From: an uncultured Alphaproteobacteria bacterium
Lineage (GTDB): Bacteria > Pseudomonadota > Alphaproteobacteria > Rhodobacterales > Rhodobacteraceae
Reading direction: 5' to 3'
DNA length: 64,000 nucleotides
NCBI GenBank assembly: GCA_902537415.1
Contig: CACBBC010000002.1
Span: forward strand, 57,937 to 121,936
Shown: positions 54,747 to 64,000 of the stretch, piece by piece
How the letters are laid out: each line of letters starts with the position of its first letter
Position numbering within the stretch: the stretch's first letter is position 1
Position numbers and translations under genes: made by a program
Notes under the pieces: model-generated
What the model saw: only the letters and a program-made list of their open reading frames with translations
What the model was told of the DNA's origin: nothing
Database searches by the model: none

Positions 54747-56030
54747 ATGGTTGATATAGATAACACAAAGCAGCTATCTCTAGCAGAACTTAAAACTCAG
54801 AGTCCAAGCGATCTATTAAAGCTTGCAGAAAAGTTAGAAATTGAGAACGCATCATCGATGAGAAAAGGCGATATGATGTTTTCAATATTAAAAGATATGG
54901 CAGAGGACGGAGTTGAAATATCTGGTGATGGTGTATTAGAGGTTTTGCAAGATGGTTTTGGGTTTTTAAGGTCAACAGATGCGAATTATTTGCCTGGACC
55001 AGATGATATATACGTAAGTCCCAGTAAGATAAAAAAGTTTTCATTAAGAACAGGAGACACCGTTGAAGGTGTAATAAGAGCACCTAAAGAGGGTGAAAGG
55101 TACTTCGGATTAGTGACTGTTACTAAAATAAATTTTCTTGAGATGGAAAAGGCTAAGCATAAGATTCACTTTGATAATTTAACACCGCTTTATCCAGATG
55201 AAAGGATAGGATTAGAATTAGATGACCCAACAATAAAGGACAAATCAGCGCGAGTTATTGATTTAGTGGCGCCTATAGGTAAAGGCCAAAGATCATTAAT
55301 TGTAGCTCCCCCTAGAACTGGAAAAACGGTAATATTGCAAAATATTGCACATTCAATAGAGAAAAATCATCCAGAGTGTTTTTTAATTGTTCTTTTAGTT
55401 GATGAACGACCAGAGGAAGTTACCGATATGCAAAGATCAGTAAAAGGCGAGGTCATTTCTTCAACTTTTGATGAACCAGCAACTAGGCATGTAGCCGTTG
55501 CCGAGATGGTAATTGAAAAAGCTAAAAGATTAGTAGAGCATAAAAGAGATGTCGTGATACTTCTTGACTCAATTACAAGATTAGGAAGAGCTTATAATAC
55601 AGTTGTGCCTTCTTCTGGAAAAGTTTTAACAGGTGGAGTAGATGCAAACGCGCTACAAAGACCAAAAAGATTTTTTGGAGCCGCAAGAAATATAGAAGAG
55701 GGTGGTTCGCTAACCATCATAGCTACAGCTTTAATCGATACCGGTAGTAGAATGGATGAAGTCATATTCGAAGAATTTAAAGGTACAGGAAATTCTGAGC
55801 TTGTATTAGACAGGAAAGTCGCTGATAAGAGGGTTTTTCCAGCTATTGATATATTGAAATCAGGTACACGGAAAGAAGATCTTCTGATAGACAAAAAGGA
55901 ACTTACAAAAATATTTGTTCTAAGGCGTATTCTTAATCCTATGGGGACAACAGATGCTGTAGAGTTTCTTTTAGAAAAATTAAAACAAACAAAAACTAAC
56001 AGTGACTTTTTTGATTCGATGAATACCTGA
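54747..56030 (+). CDS. rho: Transcription termination factor Rho
   Basis: 427 residues. The N-terminal RNA-binding domain (about 50-135, with [15 protein letters not shown] and [13 protein letters not shown]) precedes the ATPase domain with Walker [16 protein letters not shown] near 190, Walker B-type [14 protein letters not shown], and [23 protein letters not shown] with the Q/R loop regions. It terminates transcription in hexameric form. The operon-like run hemE-rho-mnmE-mnmG-rsmG-parA-parB continues from here. Confidence 0.96.
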   Translation: MVDIDNTKQLSLAELKTQSPSDLLKLAEKLEIENASSMRKGDMMFSILKDMAEDGVEISGDGVLEVLQDGFGFLRSTDANYLPGPDDIYVSPSKIKKFSLRTGDTVEGVIRAPKEGERYFGLVTVTKINFLEMEKAKHKIHFDNLTPLYPDERIGLELDDPTIKDKSARVIDLVAPIGKGQRSLIVAPPRTGKTVILQNIAHSIEKNHPECFLIVLLVDERPEEVTDMQRSVKGEVISSTFDEPATRHVAVAEMVIEKAKRLVEHKRDVVILLDSITRLGRAYNTVVPSSGKVLTGGVDANALQRPKRFFGAARNIEEGGSLTIIATALIDTGSRMDEVIFEEFKGTGNSELVLDRKVADKRVFPAIDILKSGTRKEDLLIDKKELTKIFVLRRILNPMGTTDAVEFLLEKLKQTKTNSDFFDSMNT

Positions 56031-56038
56031 TACAAACC

Positions 56039-57337
56039 ATGAAAGACACGATTTTTGCTCTTTCTACTGTGCCTGGACTTTCAGCTATATCAGTATTTAG
56101 AATATCAGGACCTAATGCTTTTTTTGTTTTGAAAAAGATAACAAAAGCGAAAGTCCCTGAAAACAGGCTCGCGTGTCTGAGAAAAATCTATTGGGAAGGA
56201 GAGACAATCGATAAGTGTATCGTTATTGCGTTCAATAAAAATGATAGTTACTCGGGAGAGAAAACAGTAGAGCTCCATTGTCACGGAAGCATTGCTATAA
56301 TCAATAAACTAGCTTGGATTTTAACTCAATGCGGATCCGAACTAAATATAAGACCTGCAGAAGAGGGTGAATTTACAAGGCAAGCTTTTTATAACGGAAA
56401 AATGGACCTAATTCAGGTAGAGGGATTATCTGATTTATTAAGAGCAGAGACGGAAGCTCAAAGAAAAATATCGTTCGATTCACTAGATGGCGTTATTTCA
56501 AAGAAAGTTGGCGTATGGAAGTCAAAAGTTATGTCTATTTTAGCGTTTTTAGAAGCAGATATCGATTTTAATGACCAGGATTTAGGTGAGGTAGAGGTCT
56601 TAAACATGATCTCAGGTCTTTTAGAGTTGCTCAAGAAAGAGCTAGACAACTTCAAAAGTGTAAGGTCTATAAAGGAAGGGCTAAACATAGCGATAATTGG
56701 ACCACCAAACGTAGGAAAATCAACTTTGATTAACTATCTTTCAAAAAGAGATGTTTCTCTCACTTCTCGGATAGCCGGTACAACTCGAGATATAATTGAG
56801 TCTAAAGTTCAAATAAATGGAAATTTTGTTACGTTTTTAGATACTGCAGGTCTGAGGAAAACAAGCGATACTATAGAAAAAAAAGGAATAAAAGTACTAA
56901 AAAAACGGCTAAAAGAAGTTGTTTTAAAGATTTTTTTAGTAAATAAGGAATCTGATTTAAAGACTATTGGTGTAAAAGTTGGTTCTGATGATCTTGTTTT
57001 TAAAGCTAAAGCTGATAGAGGAAACAATACTATGTTTAAAGGTATATCAGGCAAAACTGGTTTGGGAATTAAAGAAGCTATCAGTCTACTAGAAAAAAAG
57101 TTACCGAAATTTTATATTAGTGATGGGGTAATAGCTACTCATAGACAGCAGTCAAAAATTAATAATTTAGTGATCCTTCTGTCCGATTTGACATTCAACA
57201 TAAAAGACGGCTTAGATGCTGAACTTCTCGCGGAAAAAGCGAGGCATTGTCTAAAAATAATAGAGGAGTTGACTGGAAGAATAGACACCGAGGAAGTTTT
57301 GGGTATTATATTCAAGAGTTTTTGTATAGGAAAGTAA
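56039..57337 (+). CDS. mnmE: tRNA modification GTPase MnmE
   Basis: 432 residues. The N-terminal tetrahydrofolate domain begins [22 protein letters not shown] and has the [15 protein letters not shown] segment. The G-domain is embedded in a helical region: [14 protein letters not shown] near 225, the switch IAGTTRDI and DTAGLRK. The C-terminal FKSFCIGK carries the conserved cysteine. With MnmG it makes carboxymethylaminomethyl U34 in tRNAs. A parS-like site begins at its last base. Confidence 0.95.
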   Translation: MKDTIFALSTVPGLSAISVFRISGPNAFFVLKKITKAKVPENRLACLRKIYWEGETIDKCIVIAFNKNDSYSGEKTVELHCHGSIAIINKLAWILTQCGSELNIRPAEEGEFTRQAFYNGKMDLIQVEGLSDLLRAETEAQRKISFDSLDGVISKKVGVWKSKVMSILAFLEADIDFNDQDLGEVEVLNMISGLLELLKKELDNFKSVRSIKEGLNIAIIGPPNVGKSTLINYLSKRDVSLTSRIAGTTRDIIESKVQINGNFVTFLDTAGLRKTSDTIEKKGIKVLKKRLKEVVLKIFLVNKESDLKTIGVKVGSDDLVFKAKADRGNNTMFKGISGKTGLGIKEAISLLEKKLPKFYISDGVIATHRQQSKINNLVILLSDLTFNIKDGLDAELLAEKARHCLKIIEELTGRIDTEEVLGIIFKSFCIGK

Positions 57338-57352
57338 GTTTCACGTGAAACA
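57337..57352. promoter_or_regulatory. parS site overlapping the mnmG start codon
   Basis: AGTTTCACGTGAAACA: 15 of 16 bases of the consensus TGTTTCACGTGAAACA, with the 14-base core palindrome perfect. The mnmG GTG start codon is at 57345-57347 inside the palindrome. A parA/parB pair is about 2.5 kb downstream. Confidence 0.88.
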
Positions 57353-59204
57353 TTTATTTGATGTAATTGTTATTGGTGGTGGACACGCGGGCTCAGAAGC
57401 TGCTTATGCGGTAGCACGAGCAGGGGGAAGTGTGGCACTGGTTACAAAAAAAAGAGACCAGATAGGAGTAATGTCATGTAATCCGGCTATAGGTGGGTTA
57501 GGAAAGGGCCATTTGGTGAGAGAGATAGACGCCCTGGGTGGTCTCATGGGTGTTTCCGCAGATATATCAGGGATCCAGTTTCGGTTGCTTAATAAGTCTA
57601 AAGGCCCGGCTGTTCAAGGACCCAGAACACAATCAGATAGAGTCTTATATAAAAAAGCTGTACAAAACATTTTGGCGTCTGAGGAAAACATTACGATAAT
57701 TGAGGGCGAGGTAGTCAATATACATATTAAAACTGGAGCGGTAAAAGGTGTAGAGTTAGAGGGTGGTAAAAAAATAGGAGCAATTAGTATTATACTAACC
57801 ACTGGGACTTTTTTAAATGGCGTGATAAGACTTGGAGAAGAAAAAATTGCGGCAGGACGGATAGGAGACTTCGCATCTAATAGGTTAGCAAAAAAAATAA
57901 GACAGTTAGGTTTAAACACGGGGAGACTAAAAACAGGTACCCCAGCGAGACTCTCATCTAAAACTATAAACTGGAATGTGATCGATAACCAGAAACCAGA
58001 TGAAAAACCGACGCTTTTTTCATTTCTACATAAAAAACCCTTTCAAAGGCAAGTTAGTTGCGGAATAACATACACAAATAAAAACACGCACGAGATAATA
58101 CGCGAAAATATTGAAAAATCAGCTATATTTAACGGGTCAATAACTTCGAATGGACCAAGATATTGTCCATCAATTGAAGATAAAGTCGTAAGATTTTCAG
58201 ATAAAGAGGAACACCAAGTCTTCTTGGAGCCGGAAGGTCTAAGCGATGACACAATTTACCCTAATGGTATCTCGACTTCTTTACCAAGAGATATTCAAGA
58301 AAAGTATATTAAATCTATCAAAGGTCTAGAAAATGTAAAAATACTGAATTATGGCTATGCAGTAGAGTACGACTACATAGACCCCAAAAGTCTAAAAACA
58401 TCGCTGGAATTGAAGAGCATCAATGGTCTGTTTTTAGCTGGACAAATTAATGGCACCACTGGCTACGAGGAAGCAGCTGCTCAAGGGTTGATTGCTGGGA
58501 TCAATGCGTATCAATATGTAAAGAAAGAAGATCCATTTATTTTGGATAGATCAGAGGCCTATATTGGTGTGATGATCGATGATTTGGTCACTAGGGGTGT
58601 AATAGAGCCTTACAGAATGTTTACATCTAGAGCTGAGTTTAGACTTAGTTTGAGGTGCGATAATGCTGACATTAGACTTACGGAGAGGGGCCACAAAATT
58701 AAACTTGTATCAGATGATAGAATGAAGTTGGTGAGCAAAAAAATCAAGCTAATAAATGAGCTTACTAAATCAGCTAAAACATTAACATATTCTAACAGAC
58801 AATTAGAAGAGATGGGTGTAAATCAGAAAAAAGACGGTAAAAAGAGATCTTTTCATGATATTTTATCACTTAATGGAATTTCAAGCGAAATTTTACGAGG
58901 TTTGTGGAAGGGTTTTTTTGATTTTGATTTAGATGTTCGTGAGTTTGTACGAGCGGATGCTAAATATAACTATTATATCCAAAGACAAAAAAGCGATGTA
59001 GATAAAATGCGAAAAAACATTAATACTACGATCCCAAAAGACATCGACTTTAAAAAAATAGACGGGTTGTCATCAGAATTAAAAGTCAAGCTGAGCAAAG
59101 CAAACCCCCAACACATTCATGAAGCCAGTAAAATTGACGGGATGACACCTAGTGGATTAATGTTACTAATATCAAAAATTAATTCTTACAAGAAGACAGC
59201 TTGA
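57345..59204 (+). CDS. mnmG: tRNA uridine-5-carboxymethylaminomethyl modification enzyme MnmG
   Basis: 619 residues, normal length, start GTG with a GGAAAG ribosome binding site 10 bases upstream. FAD-binding [46 protein letters not shown], the family motif [16 protein letters not shown] and the C-terminal [27 protein letters not shown] region. Partner of MnmE in U34 modification. Its start codon lies within a parS-like palindrome. Confidence 0.95.
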   Translation: MKHLFDVIVIGGGHAGSEAAYAVARAGGSVALVTKKRDQIGVMSCNPAIGGLGKGHLVREIDALGGLMGVSADISGIQFRLLNKSKGPAVQGPRTQSDRVLYKKAVQNILASEENITIIEGEVVNIHIKTGAVKGVELEGGKKIGAISIILTTGTFLNGVIRLGEEKIAAGRIGDFASNRLAKKIRQLGLNTGRLKTGTPARLSSKTINWNVIDNQKPDEKPTLFSFLHKKPFQRQVSCGITYTNKNTHEIIRENIEKSAIFNGSITSNGPRYCPSIEDKVVRFSDKEEHQVFLEPEGLSDDTIYPNGISTSLPRDIQEKYIKSIKGLENVKILNYGYAVEYDYIDPKSLKTSLELKSINGLFLAGQINGTTGYEEAAAQGLIAGINAYQYVKKEDPFILDRSEAYIGVMIDDLVTRGVIEPYRMFTSRAEFRLSLRCDNADIRLTERGHKIKLVSDDRMKLVSKKIKLINELTKSAKTLTYSNRQLEEMGVNQKKDGKKRSFHDILSLNGISSEILRGLWKGFFDFDLDVREFVRADAKYNYYIQRQKSDVDKMRKNINTTIPKDIDFKKIDGLSSELKVKLSKANPQHIHEASKIDGMTPSGLMLLISKINSYKKTA

Positions 59205-59821
59205 AAAAGAACGAATTTGTTAAAAGTCTGAATGTTTCACGTGAAACACTTGACTATTTTAATGAATACAAGACCTTACTGTCTAAATGGAATGAGAAAA
59301 TAAACCTTGTTTCAAAACACACATTGGAAGATATATGGCAAAGACATTTTTTAGATTCAGGTCAAATTATAAAAAACGTGGAAGCATTGGGAAAAAGGTG
59401 GGTAGATGTGGGTTCCGGAGCTGGCTTCCCTGGTTTGGTCGTCGCTTTATTGCTAAGAGATAGAAAAGTAGACTGTGATCTAGTTTTAGTGGAAAAAAAC
59501 AAAAAAAAAGTTCTTTTCCTTAATGAGGTTATTCGAAAACTCAACCTGAGTGTTAAAGTCGTTAACGACAACATCTACACATTAGAACCCTTGAATGCCG
59601 ATATTTTAACAGCAAGAGCATTTTCAGAACTAAACAATTTATTGGAAATAGCATTCCGTCATCGAAAAAAGGAGGGAATATGTTTATTTTTGAAGGGGGA
59701 AAACTATAGAAACGAATTAGATAAAACTTTAAATAATTGGTTTTTTGATTATGATACTATCAGTAGCCTAACCAGATCTTCTGGAAAGATAATCAGAGTG
59801 AAAAAAATTTTTAAACGATAA
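59201..59821 (+). CDS. rsmG: 16S rRNA m7G527 methyltransferase RsmG
   Basis: 206 residues, start TTG at 59201 overlapping the mnmG stop by 4 bases; no closer ATG in frame includes the conserved N-terminal [11 protein letters not shown]. Motifs: [26 protein letters not shown], the AdoMet-binding [19 protein letters not shown] and the C-terminal [17 protein letters not shown]. It methylates G527 of 16S rRNA. The VSRET codons double as a perfect parS site (59233-59248). Confidence 0.93.
   Translation: MKKNEFVKSLNVSRETLDYFNEYKTLLSKWNEKINLVSKHTLEDIWQRHFLDSGQIIKNVEALGKRWVDVGSGAGFPGLVVALLLRDRKVDCDLVLVEKNKKKVLFLNEVIRKLNLSVKVVNDNIYTLEPLNADILTARAFSELNNLLEIAFRHRKKEGICLFLKGENYRNELDKTLNNWFFDYDTISSLTRSSGKIIRVKKIFKR
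59233..59248. promoter_or_regulatory. Perfect parS site inside rsmG
   Basis: TGTTTCACGTGAAACA, exactly the 16-base consensus ParB binding site. It encodes the conserved Val-Ser-Arg-Glu-Thr of RsmG. About 0.6 kb upstream of parA and 1.9 kb downstream of the other parS site, consistent with origin-proximal chromosome segregation. Confidence 0.95.
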
Positions 59822-59832
59822 AGGGGAACAAA

Positions 59833-60636
59833 ATCTCTAATCCTTCAGTTATATCTATTGCCAATCAAAAAGGTGGTGTAGGCAAAACAACTACTGCTAT
59901 AAATTTATCTACAGCGCTAGCTGCTGTGAATAATAAAGTGTTGATTATGGATTTAGATGCTCAAGGAAATGCATCAACTGGCTTAGGCGTTCCTAAAGAT
60001 GAAAGAGAAAAATCCACTTATGATTTGCTGACTGGCAAAGCGAGTTTAAAAGACGTGGTGAAGAAAACCAATATACCATCGCTTTTTATTGCTCCTGCAT
60101 CAACTGATTTATCGTCTATTGATGTTGATCTATTTGAAGAGAAGGGGAGAGTTGTTAAGCTTCGTGATTTGTTAGCAAAAGAAAACTTTGATTTTGACTA
60201 TATTTTAATTGACTGTCCACCTTCACTTAATCTTCTGACTATAAACTCAATGGTGGCATCAAATTCTGTGTTAGTGCCTTTGCAGGCAGAGTTTTTCGCG
60301 CTTGAAGGATTAAGTCAATTGCTATTGACAGTAAGGGACATTAGATCAAAAATTAACCAAGACCTAAAAATTCATGGCATTGTGTTAACCATGTTTGACA
60401 AAAGAAACAATTTGTCAGAACAAATAGAGGAAGACGTAAGAGGAAATCTCGGAGAGTTGGTCTACGATACAGTGATACCTAGAAACGTCAGAGTTAGTGA
60501 GGCCCCCTCGTTTTCAATGCCTGCTTTAATATATGATCATAAGTGCTCAGGTGCTATTGCATATCAAAAATTAGCAGCAGAGTTTTTAAAGAGGGAAGAT
60601 CACTTTGAAAGAAGGAAAGATGAGTTCAAAAAATGA
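59833..60636 (+). CDS. parA: Chromosome partitioning ATPase ParA (ATC start)
   Basis: 267 residues if translation starts at the ATC at 59833-59835. The Walker A IANQKGGVGKTTTAINLS lies upstream of every ATG, GTG or TTG in the frame (the first, GTG 59926, would remove it). AAGGGG ends 6 bases before the ATC, and the deduced N-terminus fits ParA (SNPSVISIANQ). Also present: MDLDAQGNASTGLG, DFDYILIDCPPSLNLLT and the C-terminal SEAPSFSMPALIYD. ParA drives origin segregation with ParB. Overlaps parB by 17 bases. ATA at 59818 is an alternative. Confidence 0.87.
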   Translation: MSNPSVISIANQKGGVGKTTTAINLSTALAAVNNKVLIMDLDAQGNASTGLGVPKDEREKSTYDLLTGKASLKDVVKKTNIPSLFIAPASTDLSSIDVDLFEEKGRVVKLRDLLAKENFDFDYILIDCPPSLNLLTINSMVASNSVLVPLQAEFFALEGLSQLLLTVRDIRSKINQDLKIHGIVLTMFDKRNNLSEQIEEDVRGNLGELVYDTVIPRNVRVSEAPSFSMPALIYDHKCSGAIAYQKLAAEFLKREDHFERRKDEFKK

Positions 60637-61525
60637 ACGAAAAAAAGGTTTGGGTAGAGGGCTTTCATCCTTTCTAGATGTTGATGGCTTCGATGACATC
60701 GTGGAAAGGAAAAAAGATGAAGATAAGGATAAAGGGCTTTCTAATAAGTCAAGTTATATGCCAATAGAGCGTCTGGTTCCAAATCTGAATCAGCCTCGAA
60801 AAGATTTTTCAACCGATGAACTAAACAGTCTAGCTTCTTCAATAAAAGAAACGGGAATAATACAACCCATTCTTGTAAGGAAAAACAATGATATTTACGA
60901 GATAGTAGCTGGTGAAAGACGCTGGAGAGCTGCACAAATTGCGAAAATTCATGAAGTTCCGGTTTTAATTAAGGAGTTAACTGACGAAGAAGTTGTAAAA
61001 ATTTCCATTATTGAAAACATTCAAAGAGTAGACTTAAATCCGATTGAGGAAGCTAATTCTTACAAGCGGTTAATACAAGATTTTGGTTATACTCAAGAGA
61101 AAGTTTCAGCATCGCTTGGAAAATCAAGAAGTTATATAGCGAATTCTTTAAGATTATTATCATTACCAGAAAGCATAATCATGTTTTTAAATGAAGGTAA
61201 ATTGACAAGCGGACATGCAAGAGCTCTTGTAGGAGTAAAAAATTCAGAGTTTTTAGCAAGGAAAATAATAAAAGAGAGTTTATCGGTTAGGGATATAGAA
61301 AATATCTTAAAAAAAGGACTATCCCAAAGTGATAATATAATAAAAAAAGACACATCACTCAAAAAAGATGTTGATACTCTTAATTTAGAACAAGATCTTA
61401 AATTAGCTCTTGGTTTGAAGACATCTATAGATCACAATGAAAATTCTGGGGGAGGACGTATCGTTATTAAATACAAAGACTTAGAACAATTAGATATATT
61501 TTGTTCAAAAATAATGAAGATCTGA
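60620..61525 (+). CDS. parB: Chromosome partitioning protein ParB
   Basis: 301 residues from ATG 60620, which has GAAGGAAAG just upstream. The N-terminal KKGLGRGLSSFLD motif, then IPIERLVPN-like region MPIERLVPNLNQPRKDF, the NTPase core GERRWRAAQIA and IIENIQRVDLNPIEEA, HTH-type TQEKVSASLGKSRSYIANSLRLL, and a C-terminal dimerisation region. It binds the parS sites at 57337 and 59233. Its stop is 4 bases from the stop of convergent hemW. Confidence 0.94.
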   Translation: MSSKNERKKGLGRGLSSFLDVDGFDDIVERKKDEDKDKGLSNKSSYMPIERLVPNLNQPRKDFSTDELNSLASSIKETGIIQPILVRKNNDIYEIVAGERRWRAAQIAKIHEVPVLIKELTDEEVVKISIIENIQRVDLNPIEEANSYKRLIQDFGYTQEKVSASLGKSRSYIANSLRLLSLPESIIMFLNEGKLTSGHARALVGVKNSEFLARKIIKESLSVRDIENILKKGLSQSDNIIKKDTSLKKDVDTLNLEQDLKLALGLKTSIDHNENSGGGRIVIKYKDLEQLDIFCSKIMKI

Positions 61526-61529
61526 CTTT

Positions 61530-62669
61530 TTAAAAGCAATCTACTAATGATCTAGCAATGTAATCCAACATTTTTTTACCTTCCTTTCTTATAACAATTT
61601 TATTGTTTTTGGTTTTTATTAATTTGTTCTCTTCCAGATGGAATACAACGGGGTTAAGTTTTTCATAGTCAAAAATGGAAACCGGTATGTTTCTGGCTAT
61701 TCTAAGATTCATAATTAATTTTTCTTCTAACACAACTTTGGTTTCCATTGGGGTTATCTTTGGTGTACTTGAATTTAGGGAAACTGTTTTTTCAAACCAA
61801 TTATCAGGGTTCTTCTCTTCTTCCGTTGCATATCTTTTTCCTGACATTGTTATCCGACCGTGTGCGCCTGGCCCGACACCAATGTAATCACTATACTTCC
61901 AGTACGAAATATTATGCTTGCACTTAAAGCCTTTTCTCGCAAAGTTTGACGGTTCATATTGCTTATAACCACCGTCTTTACAAAGTTGCTTCGTGATGTC
62001 AAACATATCAGATACAGTCTCTTGTGTTGGTAAACCTTTTAATAAACCTCTTTTGAAAAGCTTATGGAAATTAGTGGTTTCTTCTATTGTAAGTTGATAG
62101 AGAGAAAGGTGCGGCGCATCTAGGGAAAGTATTTCTAAAAGCTCATCCCTCCAGTCGCTTGTACTTTGATGTTGCCTGCCATATATAAAGTCTAGGTTAT
62201 AATTTTTGAACCAGGTGTTAATGACTTCTATAGCTTCAATTGCTTGATTTTTATTATGATCGCGTCCTAAATTACTTAAATCTCTATTATTAAGAGCTTG
62301 CACACCTACTGACACCCGATTAATACCGATTTCTCTAAATAATTTAAATTTACTTTCTGATACACTGTTTGGATTGGCTTCGATAGTAATCTCACAATTA
62401 CCATTAATACTCCATAGGCTATCGATTTTCTGTAATACCACCCTTACAAAATCAGGATTAAGAAGACTAGGTGTACCTCCACCAAAAAAAATGGACTTAA
62501 TTTTTCTTCCAGCCAGTCTTGAGGACCATAATTCTAATGCTCTCAAATAGGCCTTTAACCAATGAGACTGATCAGTGCTTTCTCTTTTGTATGAATTAAA
62601 ATCGCAATAGGGGCACTTTATTTTACAAAATGGCCAATGAATGTATAAGGCTAGCGAAGATCCTTTCAT
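61530..62669 (-). CDS. hemW: Radical SAM haem chaperone HemW (former coproporphyrinogen oxidase-like)
   Basis: 379 residues. Radical SAM cluster motif PFCKIKCPYCDFNSY with CxxxCxxC near residue 15, GGGTPSLLNPD near 66, ITIEANPNSV and SVGVQALNNRDL. The C-terminal domain is also present. HemW is thought to bind haem and deliver it to apoproteins rather than act as an oxidase. It follows rph-rdgB in the same leftward operon, 1 base after rdgB. Confidence 0.92.
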   Translation of the reverse strand: MKGSSLALYIHWPFCKIKCPYCDFNSYKRESTDQSHWLKAYLRALELWSSRLAGRKIKSIFFGGGTPSLLNPDFVRVVLQKIDSLWSINGNCEITIEANPNSVSESKFKLFREIGINRVSVGVQALNNRDLSNLGRDHNKNQAIEAIEVINTWFKNYNLDFIYGRQHQSTSDWRDELLEILSLDAPHLSLYQLTIEETTNFHKLFKRGLLKGLPTQETVSDMFDITKQLCKDGGYKQYEPSNFARKGFKCKHNISYWKYSDYIGVGPGAHGRITMSGKRYATEEEKNPDNWFEKTVSLNSSTPKITPMETKVVLEEKLIMNLRIARNIPVSIFDYEKLNPVVFHLEENKLIKTKNNKIVIRKEGKKMLDYIARSLVDCF

Positions 62670-62670
62670 T

Positions 62671-63282
62671 TCAAAAACAAGAATCCAATAGATTATTTAC
62701 AGCTAGTCCCCTATGACTTATCTTATTTTTTTTCCATCTATCCATCTGCCCAAAAGTTTCTTCGTATCCATTTGGGAGAAAAACCGGATCATAGCCGTGA
62801 CCTTTTTCACCCCTACCAGGCCAAATTATCTCACCATATATTTTCCCTTCAAACTTCTCAAAATGATTATCAGGCCAATATAAAATTAATGAGCAAATAA
62901 AATAAGCGGTGCAAGGCCCTTCGAAAGCATTCTTTTCAATTTCCCTTAAGAGCTTTTTAGTTGCGAAATTAAAATCCCTTGACCCATCACTCTTAATTGC
63001 CCAATCCGCTGAGTAAATCCCAGGCGCGCCATCTAATATATCAACACATAGCCCACTGTCATCTGCTAAGCTTACCAGACCAGTTAATTTTGTAGCTTCT
63101 CTCGCCTTTATCAAAGAATTCTCCCAAAACGACCCCCCAGTCTCATCTGGCGTTTGGCCAGAGTATTGGCCTATATCAGTAATATTGAAATTAACTCTGC
63201 CAAACAAATGTTTGAACTCTTCTATCTTTCCAAAATTGTGGGTGGCTAAAACTAAATCCTTTTCTTGAAATTTTCTATTCAT
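62671..63282 (-). CDS. rdgB: Non-canonical purine NTP pyrophosphatase RdgB
   Basis: 203 residues. HAM1/RdgB motifs: [18 protein letters not shown] at the N-terminus, [24 protein letters not shown] near 70 and [18 protein letters not shown] near 160. It hydrolyses ITP, dITP and XTP to protect DNA and RNA pools. It overlaps the rph stop by 8 bases and precedes hemW, in the conserved rph-rdgB-hemW order. Confidence 0.95.
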   Translation of the reverse strand: MNRKFQEKDLVLATHNFGKIEEFKHLFGRVNFNITDIGQYSGQTPDETGGSFWENSLIKAREATKLTGLVSLADDSGLCVDILDGAPGIYSADWAIKSDGSRDFNFATKKLLREIEKNAFEGPCTAYFICSLILYWPDNHFEKFEGKIYGEIIWPGRGEKGHGYDPVFLPNGYEETFGQMDRWKKNKISHRGLAVNNLLDSCF

Positions 63283-63982
63283 CTAACACTGATTTCTGTA
63301 TTTCAACTAATTTTTTTATTCCTTCTGAAGCCATAGAAAACATTATTTCAAAGTCCTCTTTTGAAAACGGTTTTTTTTCAGCAGAGCATTGGACTTCAAT
63401 TAAATCCCCTCTATCGTCCATAACAAAATTAGCATCCGTCTCCGCAGCACTATCTTCTTGATAATTAAGGTCCAATTTTTTTTCTCCATCGACAATCCCA
63501 CAGGATATCGCTGCTACGTGACGGATAATAGGGTCAAACTTTATAAGCCCGTTTCTTTTCAAGGTGTTGGTGGCTAGTTTTAGTGCGACCCAACCCCCAC
63601 ATATTGAGGCACATCTAGTGCCACCGTCAGCTTGGATAACATCACAATCAACTATTATTTGTCTCTCACCTAGCGCAACTCTGTCAACAGCCACTCTTAA
63701 ACTTCTTCCAATCAATCTTTGGATCTCTTGTGTTCTACCACTTTGGGCAGTCTGTTTAGCTTCCCTTCTCATCCTTTCATTTGTAGAGCCTGGTAACATT
63801 CCGTACTCTGCTGTCACCCACCCCATACCGCTTTTTCTTAGGAAATGAGGAACAGATTCTTCAATGGTTGCTGTACAAATGACGATAGTGTTGCCAAATT
63901 TTATAACACAGGAATTTTCTACGTTCGTTAATAAATCAAAAGATATTGAAACATTTCTCATCTCTTTACTTAACGTGTCCAT
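63275..63982 (-). CDS. rph: Ribonuclease PH
   Basis: 235 residues. Motifs: [34 protein letters not shown], then [25 protein letters not shown] and the phosphorolytic site [19 protein letters not shown] and the [20 protein letters not shown] metal region. It trims tRNA 3' ends by phosphorolysis. First of the rph-rdgB-hemW set; the region beyond 63982 to the window end holds no further readable gene. Confidence 0.96.
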   Translation of the reverse strand: MDTLSKEMRNVSISFDLLTNVENSCVIKFGNTIVICTATIEESVPHFLRKSGMGWVTAEYGMLPGSTNERMRREAKQTAQSGRTQEIQRLIGRSLRVAVDRVALGERQIIVDCDVIQADGGTRCASICGGWVALKLATNTLKRNGLIKFDPIIRHVAAISCGIVDGEKKLDLNYQEDSAAETDANFVMDDRGDLIEVQCSAEKKPFSKEDFEIMFSMASEGIKKLVEIQKSVLDE

Positions 63983-64000
63983 TTCTTAACCAGTAAGCTA

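Noticed and set aside
59926..60636. parA starting at GTG 59926
   Set aside because: This start removes the Walker A motif, and the upstream sequence in the same frame encodes an intact ParA N-terminus with a ribosome binding site.
1..64000. tRNA, rRNA, CRISPR array, transposase or prophage
   Set aside because: Looked for clover-leaf ends, repeat-spacer arrays and transposase motifs; none seen by eye. A tRNAscan or repeat search would be needed to exclude them.

Overview
The window is a 64 kb, AT-rich, densely packed piece of a chromosome that gene content and order place in the Alphaproteobacteria. The evidence is the aroE-coaE-dnaQ-secB side and the hemE-rho-mnmE-mnmG-rsmG-parA-parB side of a Caulobacter-like replication-origin region, the rimP-nusA-ylxR-infB block, a HemY with a C-terminal zinc ribbon, a mitofilin-like protein next to hemD, and DUF1674. 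Low GC, tiny intergenic gaps, convergent genes that overlap or abut, and a heavy investment in phosphorus scavenging suggest a streamlined marine lineage. I cannot name the genus from sequence alone.

Bases 1-25,000 form a phosphorus-starvation super-locus. From left to right it holds the start of a C-P lyase operon (phnG, partial phnH, running off the left edge), a Sel1-repeat protein, a ChrA-type transporter, phnM, a hexapeptide acyltransferase, a small exported protein, and the phosphonate ABC transporter phnC-D-E1-E2. An iron alcohol dehydrogenase, an EamA exporter and an aldehyde dehydrogenase follow, then an arsenate-resistance pair (GAPDH plus arsJ). The rest is phoR-pstSCAB-phoU-phoB and, convergent to phoB, the lipid-remodelling pair plcP and an Agt-like glycosyltransferase. 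Direct repeats of CTGTCAT-like 7-mers with an 11 bp period (Pho boxes) lie upstream of phnG, the Sel1 gene, phnM, phnC and the GAPDH-arsJ pair. Together these genes could sense low phosphate, import phosphate and phosphonate, break C-P bonds, replace phospholipid by glycolipid, and remove arsenate that enters through Pst.

Bases 25,000-42,000 hold ordinary metabolism: a PanE-like reductase, a PNPOx-like protein, an MFS transporter, haem genes hemC-hemD-(mitofilin-like)-hemY, tsaD, ahcY, an HD hydrolase, a thioredoxin-TPR protein, a Lon-N protein, a Trm112-like protein, purH, a heparinase-like protein, rsmB and DUF1674.

Bases 42,300-49,900 hold the transcription/translation block rimP-nusA-ylxR-infB, then hslVU, smr and a Tim44-like gene. 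rimP has a clear promoter and an intrinsic-terminator-like hairpin in its leader.

Bases 50,500-64,000 are the probable origin region. secB, dnaQ, coaE and aroE lie to the left of an AT-rich gap with one perfect DnaA box. hemE, rho, mnmE, mnmG, rsmG, parA and parB run away to the right, with two parS sites, and hemW, rdgB and rph close the window.

Two conserved genes, hemD and parA, have no ATG, GTG or TTG that would include their conserved N-termini. Each has a Shine-Dalgarno sequence correctly spaced before an ATT (hemD) or ATC (parA) codon, which suggests real use of AUU/AUC starts in this genome. No rRNA, tRNA, CRISPR array, transposase or prophage gene was seen.
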